Shown here in pieces: positions 1 to 8,299 of a DNA stretch of 64,000 nucleotides. Under the pieces are notes generated by a model, which did not search any database, was not told the origin of the DNA, and saw only the letters and a list, made by a program, of their open reading frames with translations. The stretch lies in contig NZ_FXTO01000005.1 of NCBI RefSeq assembly GCF_900182725.1, positions 110,982 to 174,981 of the forward strand, in the 5' to 3' direction. Position 1 is the first letter of the stretch. Each line of letters opens with the position of its first letter. The translations under genes were made by a program, and so were the position numbers. Source of the stretch: Thalassovita litoralis. Lineage in GTDB: Bacteria; Pseudomonadota; Alphaproteobacteria; Rhodobacterales; Rhodobacteraceae.

Positions 1-2
1 GC

Positions 3-35
3 GCAGCCATGCTGCGGCGGGCAGGGGGGAAATAG
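3..35 (+). CDS. Possible 3' end of an upstream gene (partial)
   Basis: An open frame runs in from the left edge and stops with TAG at 33-35, two bases before the GTG of the carboxylase. Only about ten codons are visible, so no product can be named. The tight spacing would fit a co-transcribed upstream gene, but an open frame this short can occur by chance. Confidence 0.3.
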   Translation, partial: AAMLRRAGGK

Positions 36-37
36 GG

Positions 38-3000
38 GTGATAAACAGGCTTTTGATTGCGAACCGGGGGGAAATTGCCATCCGGGTGGCCCGGACTGCG
101 CGGGCTTTGGGGATCGAAACGGTTGGCATTCACACGGCGGACGATGCCGGGTCTTTGCATGTAAAGCACATGGATCAGGTGCATCTGCTGCCGCAGGCCG
201 GGGTTGCGGGCTATCTGGATGTGGGGGCTATCGTGGCGCTGGCGGCGGAAACCGGATGTGACGCGCTGCACCCCGGTTATGGGTTGCTGAGCGAACGTGC
301 CGATCTGGCGCGGGCATGTCAGGATCGCGGCATTTCCTTTGTTGGGCCATCGGCGGATACGCTGGCAATGCAGGGTGACAAAGTATCGGCTCGCGCGCTT
401 GCGCAAAAGCTGAACGTGCCGGTCATTCAGGGATTTCCCCCGCTGGCGGATGCCGCCGCGGCCCGCGCGGCCTTTGACGCGCTGGGGGGGAAGCCGCTGA
501 TACTGAAGGCGGTGAATGGTGGCGGCGGGCGCGGGATGCGGGTTGTCGACAGCGCCGACAAAATCGCTGCCGCATTCGATCAATGCCGCGCCGAAGCCTT
601 GGCCGCCTTTGGCGATGACGCGGTCTATGCGGAACAATTCCTGCCCTCGGTCCGCCATATCGAGGTGCAGATCATCGGCGACGGCCAAACCGTGACCCAT
701 CTGTGGGAACGCGATTGTTCCGTCCAGCGCCGCAATCAAAAAGTGATCGAACTGGCCCCCGCGCCGGGGCTGGACCCGCAGACGCGGAACGCCCTGTTGG
801 AGGCTGCCGTGCAGATCGGCAAAGCCACAGGTTACAGCGGTTTGGGGACGGTTGAATTTTTGGTGGAAACCGATGCCCAAGGCGGCAGCGGGTTCTATTT
901 CATCGAAACCAACCCGCGCATTCAGGTGGAACACACCATCACTGAAGAAATCACCGGGCTGGATCTGGTGGAACTGCAATTGCGTATCGCTGCGGGGGAA
1001 ACGCTGGCCGATCTGGGGCTGACCACACCGCCCGCCCCGGTGGGCAGTGCCGTGCAGTTGCGTCTCAATACCGAGGTTTTCAATGCCGATGGGCAGGTCG
1101 TGCCGACAGGCGGGACGCTGACGGCCTTTGCCCCGCCCTCGGGGCCGGGGGTGCGGATTGATGGGTATGGGTATTCCGGTTATCGCACCAATCCCAATTT
1201 CGATTCCCTGCTGGCAAAGCTGATCGTGCATGACCGTTCGGGCGATCTGGGGCGGCTGCTGCGCAAGGCGGAAACGGCGCTGTCAGAATTCCATATCGCT
1301 GGGGTTCAGACGAATATGTCCGTTCTGCGCCGCCTTCTGGCGCTGCCGGAACTGGCGGATTGGTCCGTCAATGTTCGCAGCCTGGATGGGCATCTGCGGG
1401 ACATGCTGACCCCGGATAATGGCCCCGCGCGGTTCTTTGATACGGCGGCGGATACGGCGGGGACTGCCGCGGATACCGTGCGTATTCCCGATGGGGCCGC
1501 CGCCTTGCGCGCACCGATGCAGGCCTCGGTCCATGCGATACAGGTGGCCGAAGGGGATCACATCACCAAGGGGCAGGAAATCGCCATTATCGAAGCGATG
1601 AAAATGCAGCATGTGATCGTGGCCAACGCCAGTGGCATCGTCCTGTCCCTGCCTGTTTGTGTGGGCGATGTGGTGGATGCTGACGGTGTGTTGGTGATCT
1701 ACAGCCCCGTCGATGCGGTGGACGCGGTGGAGATCACCGAAGAAACCCCCGATCCCGATCATATCCGCGCCGATCTGGCGCTGTTGAATGACCGCGTGGC
1801 CCGCACGCTGGACGACAACCGCCCCCGCGCGGTGCAGCGTCGCCGCGATCGGGATCAGCGCACCACCCGCGAAAACATCGCGGACCTGTGCGAAGGCGGC
1901 GATTTCCACGAATACGGCCAGTTGTTGCTGGCCGCGCAGCGCCGCAAACACGGGCTGGAAAAGCTGCTGGACCTGTCCCCCGCCGATGGCATCGTGACCG
2001 GGGTAGGGCAGGTGAACGCGGATCGGTTCCGCCCGGACCGGGCGCAGGTGGCGATCCTGGCCTATGATTCAACCGTGATGGCAGGCACACAGGGGTTCAT
2101 GGGTCACATGAAAACCGACCGTATGCTAGAGGTCGCCCGACATCAGGGCCTTGCCTCGATCTTCCTGACCGAAGGCGGTGGGGGGCGGCCCAATGACGAC
2201 GATTTCGCCCATATCATCCAGTCCGGGCTGACTGTGACCACGTTTAGCGAATATGCCCGGCTACAGGGGTGGGGGCCGAAAATCGCGGTCAATTCCGGCT
2301 ATTGCTTTGCCGGGAATGCGGCGCTGTTTGGCACTGGCGATATTCGGATCGCTACCCGCAATAGCTGGATCGGGCTGGCAGGTCCGGCGATGATCGAAGC
2401 AGGCGGGTTGGGCGCGTTCCACCCCACCGAGATCGGCCCCGCCCCGATGCACGCGGAAACCGGGCTGGTGGATATTCTGGCCGAAGATGATGAACAGGCC
2501 ATGCAACTGGCGCGGCAGGCTCTGTCCTATTTTCAGGGGGATCTGGCGGATTGGTCTGCATCAGATCAGCGATTGTTGCGCCACGCGATCCCCGAAAACC
2601 GGAAGCGTTCGTACCTGATCCGCCCGGTGATTGAAGCGTTGGCCGACACGGGCAGTTTTCTGGAACTGGGCGCGGGTCATGCCGCCGGGATCATCACCGG
2701 GTTCCTGCGGATCGAAGGGCGGGCCATGGCCGTGATCGCCAATAATCCGCAACATCTGGGCGGGGCGCTGGACGCCGCCGCCTCGGCCAAGGCGGCGCGG
2801 TTCCTGAACCTGTGTTCGCAATTCCAGATGCCGGTTCTGTCCCTGTGTGACACCCCCGGTTTCATGGTTGGCCCCGAAAGCGAAACCCAAGGGGCGGTGG
2901 CGACGGCAACCGATTTCATCGGGGCAGGTGCGCGTCTGAATGCCCCGCTGTTTTTCGTGTGCCTGCGCAAAGGATACGGCATCGGGGCGCAGGCGATGGC

Positions 3001-3280
3001 GGGCGGCAGCTTCAAAGACCCGGTTTTCACGATCTCTTGGCCCACCGGCGAATTCGGCGCGATGGGGCTAGAGGGCGGCGTGCGCCTTGGCTATCGCAAG
3101 GAAATCGAAGCCCAGCCCACCGAAGAGGCAAAACAGGCGCTTTATGATCAACTGGTTGCCAATGCCTATGATCTGGGCCGTGGGATCAACGTCGCGTCCT
3201 TGAACGAGATCGACGCGGTGATCGACCCGGCCGACACCCGAAGCTGGATCGCCAAAGGCATGCGGATGCACGCCAGATAA
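38..3280 (+). CDS. Fused acyl-CoA carboxylase (biotin carboxylase + biotinyl + carboxyltransferase)
   Basis: This single 1080-residue chain carries all parts of a biotin-dependent acyl-CoA carboxylase, which adds bicarbonate carbon to acetyl-, propionyl- or a related acyl-CoA in the cytoplasm. The N-terminal biotin carboxylase (about 1-450) starts with INRLLIANRGEIAIRV and has the ATP-grasp loop GGGGRGMR at 161-168. The biotinyl domain has EAMKM with biotin-accepting Lys522. From about residue 600 the chain is a carboxyltransferase with both crotonase-like halves. Most bacteria split these functions over two or three subunits; one-chain forms are a known minority. The start is a GTG with a purine-rich AGGGGGG upstream. 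Acyl specificity cannot be read from the sequence. A separate two-subunit carboxylase lies at 30000-33589. Confidence 0.9.
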   Translation: MINRLLIANRGEIAIRVARTARALGIETVGIHTADDAGSLHVKHMDQVHLLPQAGVAGYLDVGAIVALAAETGCDALHPGYGLLSERADLARACQDRGISFVGPSADTLAMQGDKVSARALAQKLNVPVIQGFPPLADAAAARAAFDALGGKPLILKAVNGGGGRGMRVVDSADKIAAAFDQCRAEALAAFGDDAVYAEQFLPSVRHIEVQIIGDGQTVTHLWERDCSVQRRNQKVIELAPAPGLDPQTRNALLEAAVQIGKATGYSGLGTVEFLVETDAQGGSGFYFIETNPRIQVEHTITEEITGLDLVELQLRIAAGETLADLGLTTPPAPVGSAVQLRLNTEVFNADGQVVPTGGTLTAFAPPSGPGVRIDGYGYSGYRTNPNFDSLLAKLIVHDRSGDLGRLLRKAETALSEFHIAGVQTNMSVLRRLLALPELADWSVNVRSLDGHLRDMLTPDNGPARFFDTAADTAGTAADTVRIPDGAAALRAPMQASVHAIQVAEGDHITKGQEIAIIEAMKMQHVIVANASGIVLSLPVCVGDVVDADGVLVIYSPVDAVDAVEITEETPDPDHIRADLALLNDRVARTLDDNRPRAVQRRRDRDQRTTRENIADLCEGGDFHEYGQLLLAAQRRKHGLEKLLDLSPADGIVTGVGQVNADRFRPDRAQVAILAYDSTVMAGTQGFMGHMKTDRMLEVARHQGLASIFLTEGGGGRPNDDDFAHIIQSGLTVTTFSEYARLQGWGPKIAVNSGYCFAGNAALFGTGDIRIATRNSWIGLAGPAMIEAGGLGAFHPTEIGPAPMHAETGLVDILAEDDEQAMQLARQALSYFQGDLADWSASDQRLLRHAIPENRKRSYLIRPVIEALADTGSFLELGAGHAAGIITGFLRIEGRAMAVIANNPQHLGGALDAAASAKAARFLNLCSQFQMPVLSLCDTPGFMVGPESETQGAVATATDFIGAGARLNAPLFFVCLRKGYGIGAQAMAGGSFKDPVFTISWPTGEFGAMGLEGGVRLGYRKEIEAQPTEEAKQALYDQLVANAYDLGRGINVASLNEIDAVIDPADTRSWIAKGMRMHAR

Positions 3281-3387
3281 GGGAATATTGCTGACGCTTA
3301 GGGGGCTTCGGTTCTGCTTTGGGATCGGAGTCCCATAATCTGTCTTATGTTAACAAAATATTAATAATCGCCAGATCAGGCCACCCA

Positions 3388-4230
3388 TCAATCCTTGGCT
3401 GGCAGCCCAGATTTGGCCCGCAGGCGCGTATCTACATCTTCCCGCGATTGCCCCACAAGAAACTCATCGTAATACGCCACCATTGTCGGCTTCGGGGTCT
3501 TTCCCTTCAGCTTATCCCAGCGTTTTGTGAACGAAACGAAAATCCCCCTGCGATGGTTCGGGCCGGGATACAGCCGGGTTGACGTGGTCGCGACCAGCGG
3601 CCCCTTGTAATCGCATTTTAGGTATCCGTTCACCCAGATACGCAGATACCCATCGGATTGAGTGGAAAAGTTTGTATTCACAACGAAATCGGTCCAACGG
3701 CCCGTGGTCGCATTCAATCCGATCAAACTACAGACGTGACCATGACGCTGTGCTTTTCCCCAGCCTTTCGCGCGGGCCATGTCATCTAACTGAACCTCAA
3801 TTGCTTTGCGCCCGCCGTGATATGTCAGCTTGAAGATTGGCAAGTTATCACCGCCCATCTTCCATTGACCCATCACCGGCATCAGGTTCACATTGTCAGG
3901 GAATGCAGGAATGCTTTCGTTATAAAAGCTCCATCCATACCAAATATCCTGCCCAACCCGCGCCTGTGTTTGTGATTTAGAAAGCCGGATTTCGCTTCTA
4001 TAGCGTGGTGCGCGACAGTCTGATCCCCCACAGTCACCGTTGCGGACCTCAAACCGTTCGGCAACCCGTCCACGGCGCACGGGTTCGCCGGAATTGGTAT
4101 AGCGAAACCCGTGTTTATGCGGGGTTTCATTTAACTGATACCCACGCGGGGCGCTGTCCGCCGCAGCAGGCATGACCAGACCCATGCAAATAGAAAACAC
4201 CAAAATCGGCAGTATGGAAAACATCGGCAA
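3388..4230 (-). CDS. Secreted polysaccharide lyase, heparin lyase I-like
   Basis: This 280-residue protein has an N-terminal signal peptide (hydrophobic FSILPILVFSICMGLV, then cleavage near PAAADS), so it should be exported. The rest resembles the polysaccharide lyase family that includes heparin lyase I-like jelly-roll enzymes (YRSEIRL, a WYGWSFY motif, GQWKM, and the PGPNHRRGIFVSFTKRWD region). Such enzymes cleave uronic-acid-containing glycans by beta-elimination. It follows the glycan enzyme at 4312-5994 on the same strand after 81 bases, so it may trim or release a polysaccharide made by that enzyme. An AGGAGA sequence sits seven bases before a TTG at 4230; the ATG at 4224 is an alternative start with poor spacing. 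The glycan substrate is unknown. Confidence 0.72.
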   Translation of the reverse strand: MPMFSILPILVFSICMGLVMPAAADSAPRGYQLNETPHKHGFRYTNSGEPVRRGRVAERFEVRNGDCGGSDCRAPRYRSEIRLSKSQTQARVGQDIWYGWSFYNESIPAFPDNVNLMPVMGQWKMGGDNLPIFKLTYHGGRKAIEVQLDDMARAKGWGKAQRHGHVCSLIGLNATTGRWTDFVVNTNFSTQSDGYLRIWVNGYLKCDYKGPLVATTSTRLYPGPNHRRGIFVSFTKRWDKLKGKTPKPTMVAYYDEFLVGQSREDVDTRLRAKSGLPAKD

Positions 4231-4311
4231 AGCTATATCTCCTGTAAATATTAACTCCCAAGATACATAAAAATGATGCTGTGCAAAGATTAAGTGCGGT
4301 CTGTGTAAACC

Positions 4312-5994
4312 TTACAGCCCATTCACCCAGCCGCGCAGAAATCCCAGACTGCGGCGTGCGGCTGTTTCTGCCCCCATTCGCAAGCACCGCCTGTCTGCCG
4401 CTGTTTGTTGGTTCAGCAGCCCGATCACATCTGATACTTGCGAAATGGTGGCCTGATCTGTGCCTAAGATCGACAATCCCGGTATGTCCCCCAGCAGGGC
4501 TGTCAATTTCCCGCCCCCGCGTATTTGATCCAGCACGACACAGGGAATTTCATGCAGGATTGCAAAGATTGCCCCATGAAACCGCGAGGTGATCAGGATG
4601 TCACAATCTACCAACTGACGTTCAATCCCATCTGCCCCCAGCCCGGACCGGACCAGATGCGTTTCGATTTCCACGATTTCATAGTCCCGGTCCCCGGCAA
4701 TTTTTTGAATAATCGCCCGACCTAAGGTTTCTGTTTCCTGTGCCAGCGCGTTTTGTGCGCCGTATTCAATTTGCGCCCCGCGCAGGCACAACCCAATGCG
4801 CAGCCGGTTTCGGGGTTCGGTGCGAGGTCGGCGTTGGGGGGCCAGGGCTGCTATATCACCGAACCTGACGGGGCCGCCTTCGCGGGCGATAAGGTAATCA
4901 AAGGGCTGCCAGTGCCGTGGATTATCCGGTGCTAAGATTGACACCCCGCACCCGCATTTTGGAATGTTGCGGAATTTGGCGATGATCGGTGTCAGCACCT
5001 CATGCTGTGCCAATATGGGGCCGCAGACGAAAACCAACCCGTCAATCGCATCGGGGGACACGGTGCGCCAGTCTTGTAGGGGCACGCCGGGAATATCCAG
5101 CGCAACGCTGCTGGACACCACAACGTCATGCCCTGCGGCAACCAATGCGGTCGCCGCCGCCTCGGCGCTGCGCTGATCCCCCAAGGTGCCATGCCCAGCT
5201 TCGGAACCGTACCATGTCAGCAGAATACGCTTGCGGGTTTGCTGATCTGGCGCTGTTCGGTAGATTGCGGGATAGCGGTTGGCACGGGCCAGCAACCTGT
5301 GAAACAGCGCCCCCTGCCCGCCGGTATCCTGCTGCTTATGGGACAGCTTCGTGACAGGAACGGGCGGGACTATCAAATCCGCAATATCCTGCTGTGTTGG
5401 CTGGACTGACAACCGATCAGAGTCTGGCCCGAAATGCAGATTATTCGCCGCGCCGATCTTGGGCATTCGCGCGCAGATGGCGGAAATGTCCCCGTTTTCC
5501 GACAGCATGTCGCCAAATAGGGTATGCACCCAGAAATAGTTATCGGCTTGCGCCCGGTCAGACCAATAGGCATCACAGCGCCGGGACCATTCCGAAATCA
5601 CCTCTCCTTGTGGTTCGCTGACCAGAAACCAGCTTGCGATGGGTCGCCCTGCCCCCGGTTGCCAAAAGGCAAAAAAACCGGCCCCCAGAACCTCGGGCAG
5701 CCACAGGTCCAGCGGTTGATTGGGCAAGGTCGTCGCATCCACCCATACGCCCCCGTATCGGCGTAACAGTTCCAACCGCAACCGATCGCTTTTTGCAGCC
5801 CAGCTTGCCGGGGACTGACGGACCCATTGGCACAGGTCCGCAGGCAGAAACCGATCCAAGCTTGCGTTATCCAGCGGTGTCAGGGTCCAGTTTGGGTTGC
5901 ACGCCGCCCATGCGCGCCGTGATATTTGCGCGACAGGCGGGGCATTGTCCCACCCCTGCGCCCAATAGGTCCAGATAACCCGAGGCAACCCCAT
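4312..5994 (-). CDS. Two-domain glycan enzyme: capsular-type glycosyltransferase fused to polysaccharide pyruvyl transferase
   Basis: The N-terminal part (about 1-235) matches capsular polysaccharide synthesis/OCH1-like glycosyltransferases: it opens with PRVIWTYWAQGWDNAPP and has the sugar-nucleotide region KSDRLRLELLRRYGGVWVDATT. After a linker, about 255-540 resembles the polysaccharide pyruvyl transferase fold (KRILLTWYGSEAGHGTLGDQ and the typical CDILITSRFHGAIFAI). The chain may therefore both add a sugar and decorate it with a ketal-linked pyruvate. No signal peptide is present, so it should act on the cytoplasmic side. An AAGGGA ribosome-binding site precedes the ATG. The downstream polysaccharide lyase supports a role in exopolysaccharide. 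I see no transporter or polymerase partner nearby, so this is an orphan pair. Confidence 0.75.
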   Translation of the reverse strand: MGLPRVIWTYWAQGWDNAPPVAQISRRAWAACNPNWTLTPLDNASLDRFLPADLCQWVRQSPASWAAKSDRLRLELLRRYGGVWVDATTLPNQPLDLWLPEVLGAGFFAFWQPGAGRPIASWFLVSEPQGEVISEWSRRCDAYWSDRAQADNYFWVHTLFGDMLSENGDISAICARMPKIGAANNLHFGPDSDRLSVQPTQQDIADLIVPPVPVTKLSHKQQDTGGQGALFHRLLARANRYPAIYRTAPDQQTRKRILLTWYGSEAGHGTLGDQRSAEAAATALVAAGHDVVVSSSVALDIPGVPLQDWRTVSPDAIDGLVFVCGPILAQHEVLTPIIAKFRNIPKCGCGVSILAPDNPRHWQPFDYLIAREGGPVRFGDIAALAPQRRPRTEPRNRLRIGLCLRGAQIEYGAQNALAQETETLGRAIIQKIAGDRDYEIVEIETHLVRSGLGADGIERQLVDCDILITSRFHGAIFAILHEIPCVVLDQIRGGGKLTALLGDIPGLSILGTDQATISQVSDVIGLLNQQTAADRRCLRMGAETAARRSLGFLRGWVNGL

Positions 5995-6095
5995 GAATAT
6001 GTCCCTTCAAACACTTCGATAACTGTAATCTGAAATTTGGAACATGACCGGGGGCAGTCATCCGCGAAATGCTGCATTCGGGGTGTTTCCGTGTC

Positions 6096-6107
6096 TTTCG
6101 CGCGAAA
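6096..6107. promoter_or_regulatory. Perfect 12-bp palindrome TTTCGCGCGAAA
   Basis: A self-complementary 12-mer lies in the 136-base region between the end of the OxyR-like gene and the start of the glycan operon, about 100 bases upstream of the latter. It may be an operator for the leftward glycan genes. No protein is assigned to it. Confidence 0.3.
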
Positions 6108-6130
6108 CGATCCCCCAAAGCTATCTGGGC

Positions 6131-6994
6131 CTATAACAGCGTGGCCAGCTTACGGAACAATTCCGCCCGCACGGAACCGGGCCGCCACGCCAGCACCACC
6201 CGGCGCGGGCAGGCATCCGGCAACGGGGTCAGCCGCACCTGTGCGTTGCCCACCACCCCGGCCTGTACCGCCAGATTGGGCAACAGCGTGATCCCCAGCC
6301 CTTCGGCCACCATAGCAATCAGCGTGGTCAGGCTGGTGGCGGCGAAACTGTCCTCGGTCACGTCGATCCGCCCCGGATAGGCCGCCAGCGCGTGCCGTTG
6401 CAGGCAATGACCCTTTTCCAGCAACATCAACTGCCCGCTTTCGGTCAGCGCCTCGGGACCGCGCGGGGCGGGCCAATCGGCGGGCGAGGCCAGTTGATAC
6501 CCATCCTCGAACAGGGGTAAAACCTCCAGCGGTCCGGTTTCAAAGGGCAGCGCGATCAGCACCAGGTCCAACCGCCCGGCATTCAGCCCCTCGATCAGGC
6601 TTTCGGTCATTTCTTCGCGCAGGTAGACCCGCAAGTCCGGGAATGCCCGGCGAATTGCCGGCAGCGCAGAGGGCAACAGATACGGCCCGATGGTGGGGAT
6701 CGACCCCAGTTTCAGATCCCCCTCATACGGGTTGCGATGGGCTTCGGCCAGCGCTTCGATTTCGGTCGCGTCCAGCAGCAACCGCCGGGCGCGTTGGGCT
6801 ATGTCTTCGCCCAATGGCGTCAGCATGACATGGCGGCGGGTGCGTTCGATCAGCGGCACACCCAAACGCCCCTCCAGTTCCTTGATCCCGGCGCTCAGCG
6901 TGGGTTGGGTCACGAAACACATTTCAGCCGCGCGGGAAAAATTCAGCGTGTCCGCTACGGCGGTCAGGAACCGAAGCTGGCGCAGTGTGACCAT
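6131..6994 (-). CDS. LysR-family regulator, OxyR-like peroxide sensor
   Basis: This 287-residue LysR-type regulator has an N-terminal winged helix (LRQLRFLTAVADTLNFSRAAEMCFVTQPTLSAGIKELE is spread over residues 4-42) and an effector domain closest in pattern to OxyR (EGDLKLGSIPTIGPYLLP, GHCL, SFAATSLTTLIAMVAEGLGITLLP). OxyR activates peroxide-defence genes after H2O2 oxidises a cysteine. The peroxidatic Cys is kept as Cys197 in GHCL. The position nine residues on, where Escherichia coli OxyR has its disulfide partner Cys208, is Tyr206 here. The gene is divergent from the peroxiredoxin at 7097, which supports the assignment. Sensing might use a one-cysteine mechanism; that is inference. Confidence 0.85.
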   Translation of the reverse strand: MVTLRQLRFLTAVADTLNFSRAAEMCFVTQPTLSAGIKELEGRLGVPLIERTRRHVMLTPLGEDIAQRARRLLLDATEIEALAEAHRNPYEGDLKLGSIPTIGPYLLPSALPAIRRAFPDLRVYLREEMTESLIEGLNAGRLDLVLIALPFETGPLEVLPLFEDGYQLASPADWPAPRGPEALTESGQLMLLEKGHCLQRHALAAYPGRIDVTEDSFAATSLTTLIAMVAEGLGITLLPNLAVQAGVVGNAQVRLTPLPDACPRRVVLAWRPGSVRAELFRKLATLL

Positions 6995-6995
6995 A

Positions 6996-7062
6996 ATAGA
7001 TTTCCTCTATATCTTTAAGTCAAACATTCAATTTCATCTATAAGATTGCAACCTCTATCTTC
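6996..7062. promoter_or_regulatory. Candidate OxyR/LysR operator region between oxyR-like gene and peroxiredoxin
   Basis: ATAGATTTCCTCTAT at 6996-7010 has the ATAG-N7-CTAT form of one OxyR contact element and nearly abuts the regulator's start codon. A second AT-rich dyad, AAGAT ... ATCTT, lies around 7043-7062. Two such dyads in a divergent promoter fit tetramer binding by a LysR-type protein. Confidence 0.5.
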
Positions 7063-7096
7063 GGCTCATCAACATTCAAACCAGAAAGACACACCG

Positions 7097-7741
7097 ATGA
7101 CCGAACAGACCCGCCCCACTGGCCCCCGCATGAACGAAGCTGCCCCCGCCTTTGACGCGCCCACCACCCATGGCCGTAAAACACTGGAAGATTACCGTGG
7201 CAAATGGCTGATCCTGTTTTCGCACCCGGCGGATTTTACCCCGGTTTGCACCACCGAATTCATCGCCTTTGCCAAGCGCCATGACGATTTCGCAGCCCGT
7301 AATACCGAATTGCTGGGCCTGTCCATCGACAGCCATTACAGCCACATCGCTTGGGTGCTGAACATCAAGGAAAAATTCGGCGTCGACGTCCGCTTCCCGA
7401 TCATCGCGGATCTGAACATGGCAGTGGCACAGGCCTATGGCATGATCCAACCGGGTGCGTCCGACACTGCTGCTGTGCGGGCGACCTTTATCATCGACCC
7501 GCAGGGGATGCTGCGTGCGATGGTGTATTACCCGATGAATGCGGGCCGGTCGGTTGATGAAATCCACCGCCTGCTGGTGGCGCTGCAAACCGCCGATGAA
7601 AATAAATGCGCGATGCCCGAAAACTGGAAACCGGGCGACGAGGTGATCGTGCCGACCCCCGCCACCCCCGAGGCCGCACTGGCCCGCGCGGGCGAAGGCT
7701 ATAACACTGTCGATTGGTATTTCTCGACCCGCGCGCTTTGA
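7097..7741 (+). CDS. Peroxiredoxin, Prx6/1-Cys type
   Basis: This 214-residue thiol peroxidase reduces H2O2 and organic or sulfur peroxides. The peroxidatic site is in FSHPADFTPVCTTEF, with Cys51. The length and the C-terminal extension with MPENWKPGDEVIVP place it in the Prx6 group rather than short AhpC proteins. A second cysteine, Cys171 (ENKCAMPENW), could act as a resolving residue, as in some archaeal members. I chose the ATG at 7097 because the family's N-terminus begins near there; an in-frame ATG at 7046 would add a tail unlike the family. The gene is divergent from the OxyR-like regulator and followed by dps, so peroxide induction is likely. Confidence 0.9.
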   Translation: MTEQTRPTGPRMNEAAPAFDAPTTHGRKTLEDYRGKWLILFSHPADFTPVCTTEFIAFAKRHDDFAARNTELLGLSIDSHYSHIAWVLNIKEKFGVDVRFPIIADLNMAVAQAYGMIQPGASDTAAVRATFIIDPQGMLRAMVYYPMNAGRSVDEIHRLLVALQTADENKCAMPENWKPGDEVIVPTPATPEAALARAGEGYNTVDWYFSTRAL

Positions 7742-7759
7742 TCCGCTGCCGCGAACGCT

Positions 7760-7781
7760 GGACGGGCCGCGTGGCCCGTCC
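7760..7781 (+). other. Intercistronic hairpin between peroxiredoxin and dps
   Basis: A perfect 9-bp stem (GGACGGGCC / GGCCCGTCC) with a four-base loop lies between the two genes. No T-run follows, so it is more likely an mRNA stability or processing element than a strong terminator. Confidence 0.5.
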
Positions 7782-7811
7782 CCAACACACCAGACAACAG
7801 GAGATTTCATC

Positions 7812-8255
7812 ATGACCACCCCCGATCAGGCCAATATCGCTGCGTTGAATGCCGTTCTTGGGCAGATCTTTCGCTTGTATGTGCAAACCCACGGCTATCA
7901 TTGGAATGTCGAAGGTCCGAACTTCCGGCAACTGCACGCCCTGTTTGAAGCCCAATATCAAACCCTTTGGGCGGCTCTGGATGAAATCGCTGAACGGATT
8001 CGGATACAGGGTGCCTATGCCCCCGGCACCGTGGCCGATCTGATGGCGCTTGCTGCGCCAGAAGCCGCCCCTGCGCAATCCGCCGATGCGATGGTCACGG
8101 CGTTGATTGCGGAACACGAAACACTGGCAGCCACCCTGCGCGATGCAATTTCTACCGCTGGGGACGCAGGCGACGAGGTGAGCGCCGGGCTGCTGACAGA
8201 CCGTCTGGAATGGCACGAAAAAGAACTGTGGATGATGAAAGCCAGCCAAGCCTAA
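7812..8255 (+). CDS. dps: Dps-like ferritin (DNA protection during starvation)
   Basis: This 147-residue protein has the Dps four-helix signature: YVQTHGYHWNVEGPNF followed by LHALFEAQY and DEIAERIR. These hold the inter-subunit ferroxidase ligands (the His of YHWN, and the Asp and Glu of DEIAER). Dps dodecamers oxidise Fe(II) with H2O2 and store the iron, which limits Fenton damage. A clear CAGGAGA ribosome-binding site lies eight bases before the ATG. Its position after the peroxiredoxin and next to an OxyR-like regulator fits a peroxide regulon. The N-terminus is short, without the Lys-rich tail that binds DNA in Escherichia coli Dps. Confidence 0.92.
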   Translation: MTTPDQANIAALNAVLGQIFRLYVQTHGYHWNVEGPNFRQLHALFEAQYQTLWAALDEIAERIRIQGAYAPGTVADLMALAAPEAAPAQSADAMVTALIAEHETLAATLRDAISTAGDAGDEVSAGLLTDRLEWHEKELWMMKASQA

Positions 8256-8299
8256 TCGGCACATCGTTCACGCAGGAAATGAAGAACAGGACCAATAAG

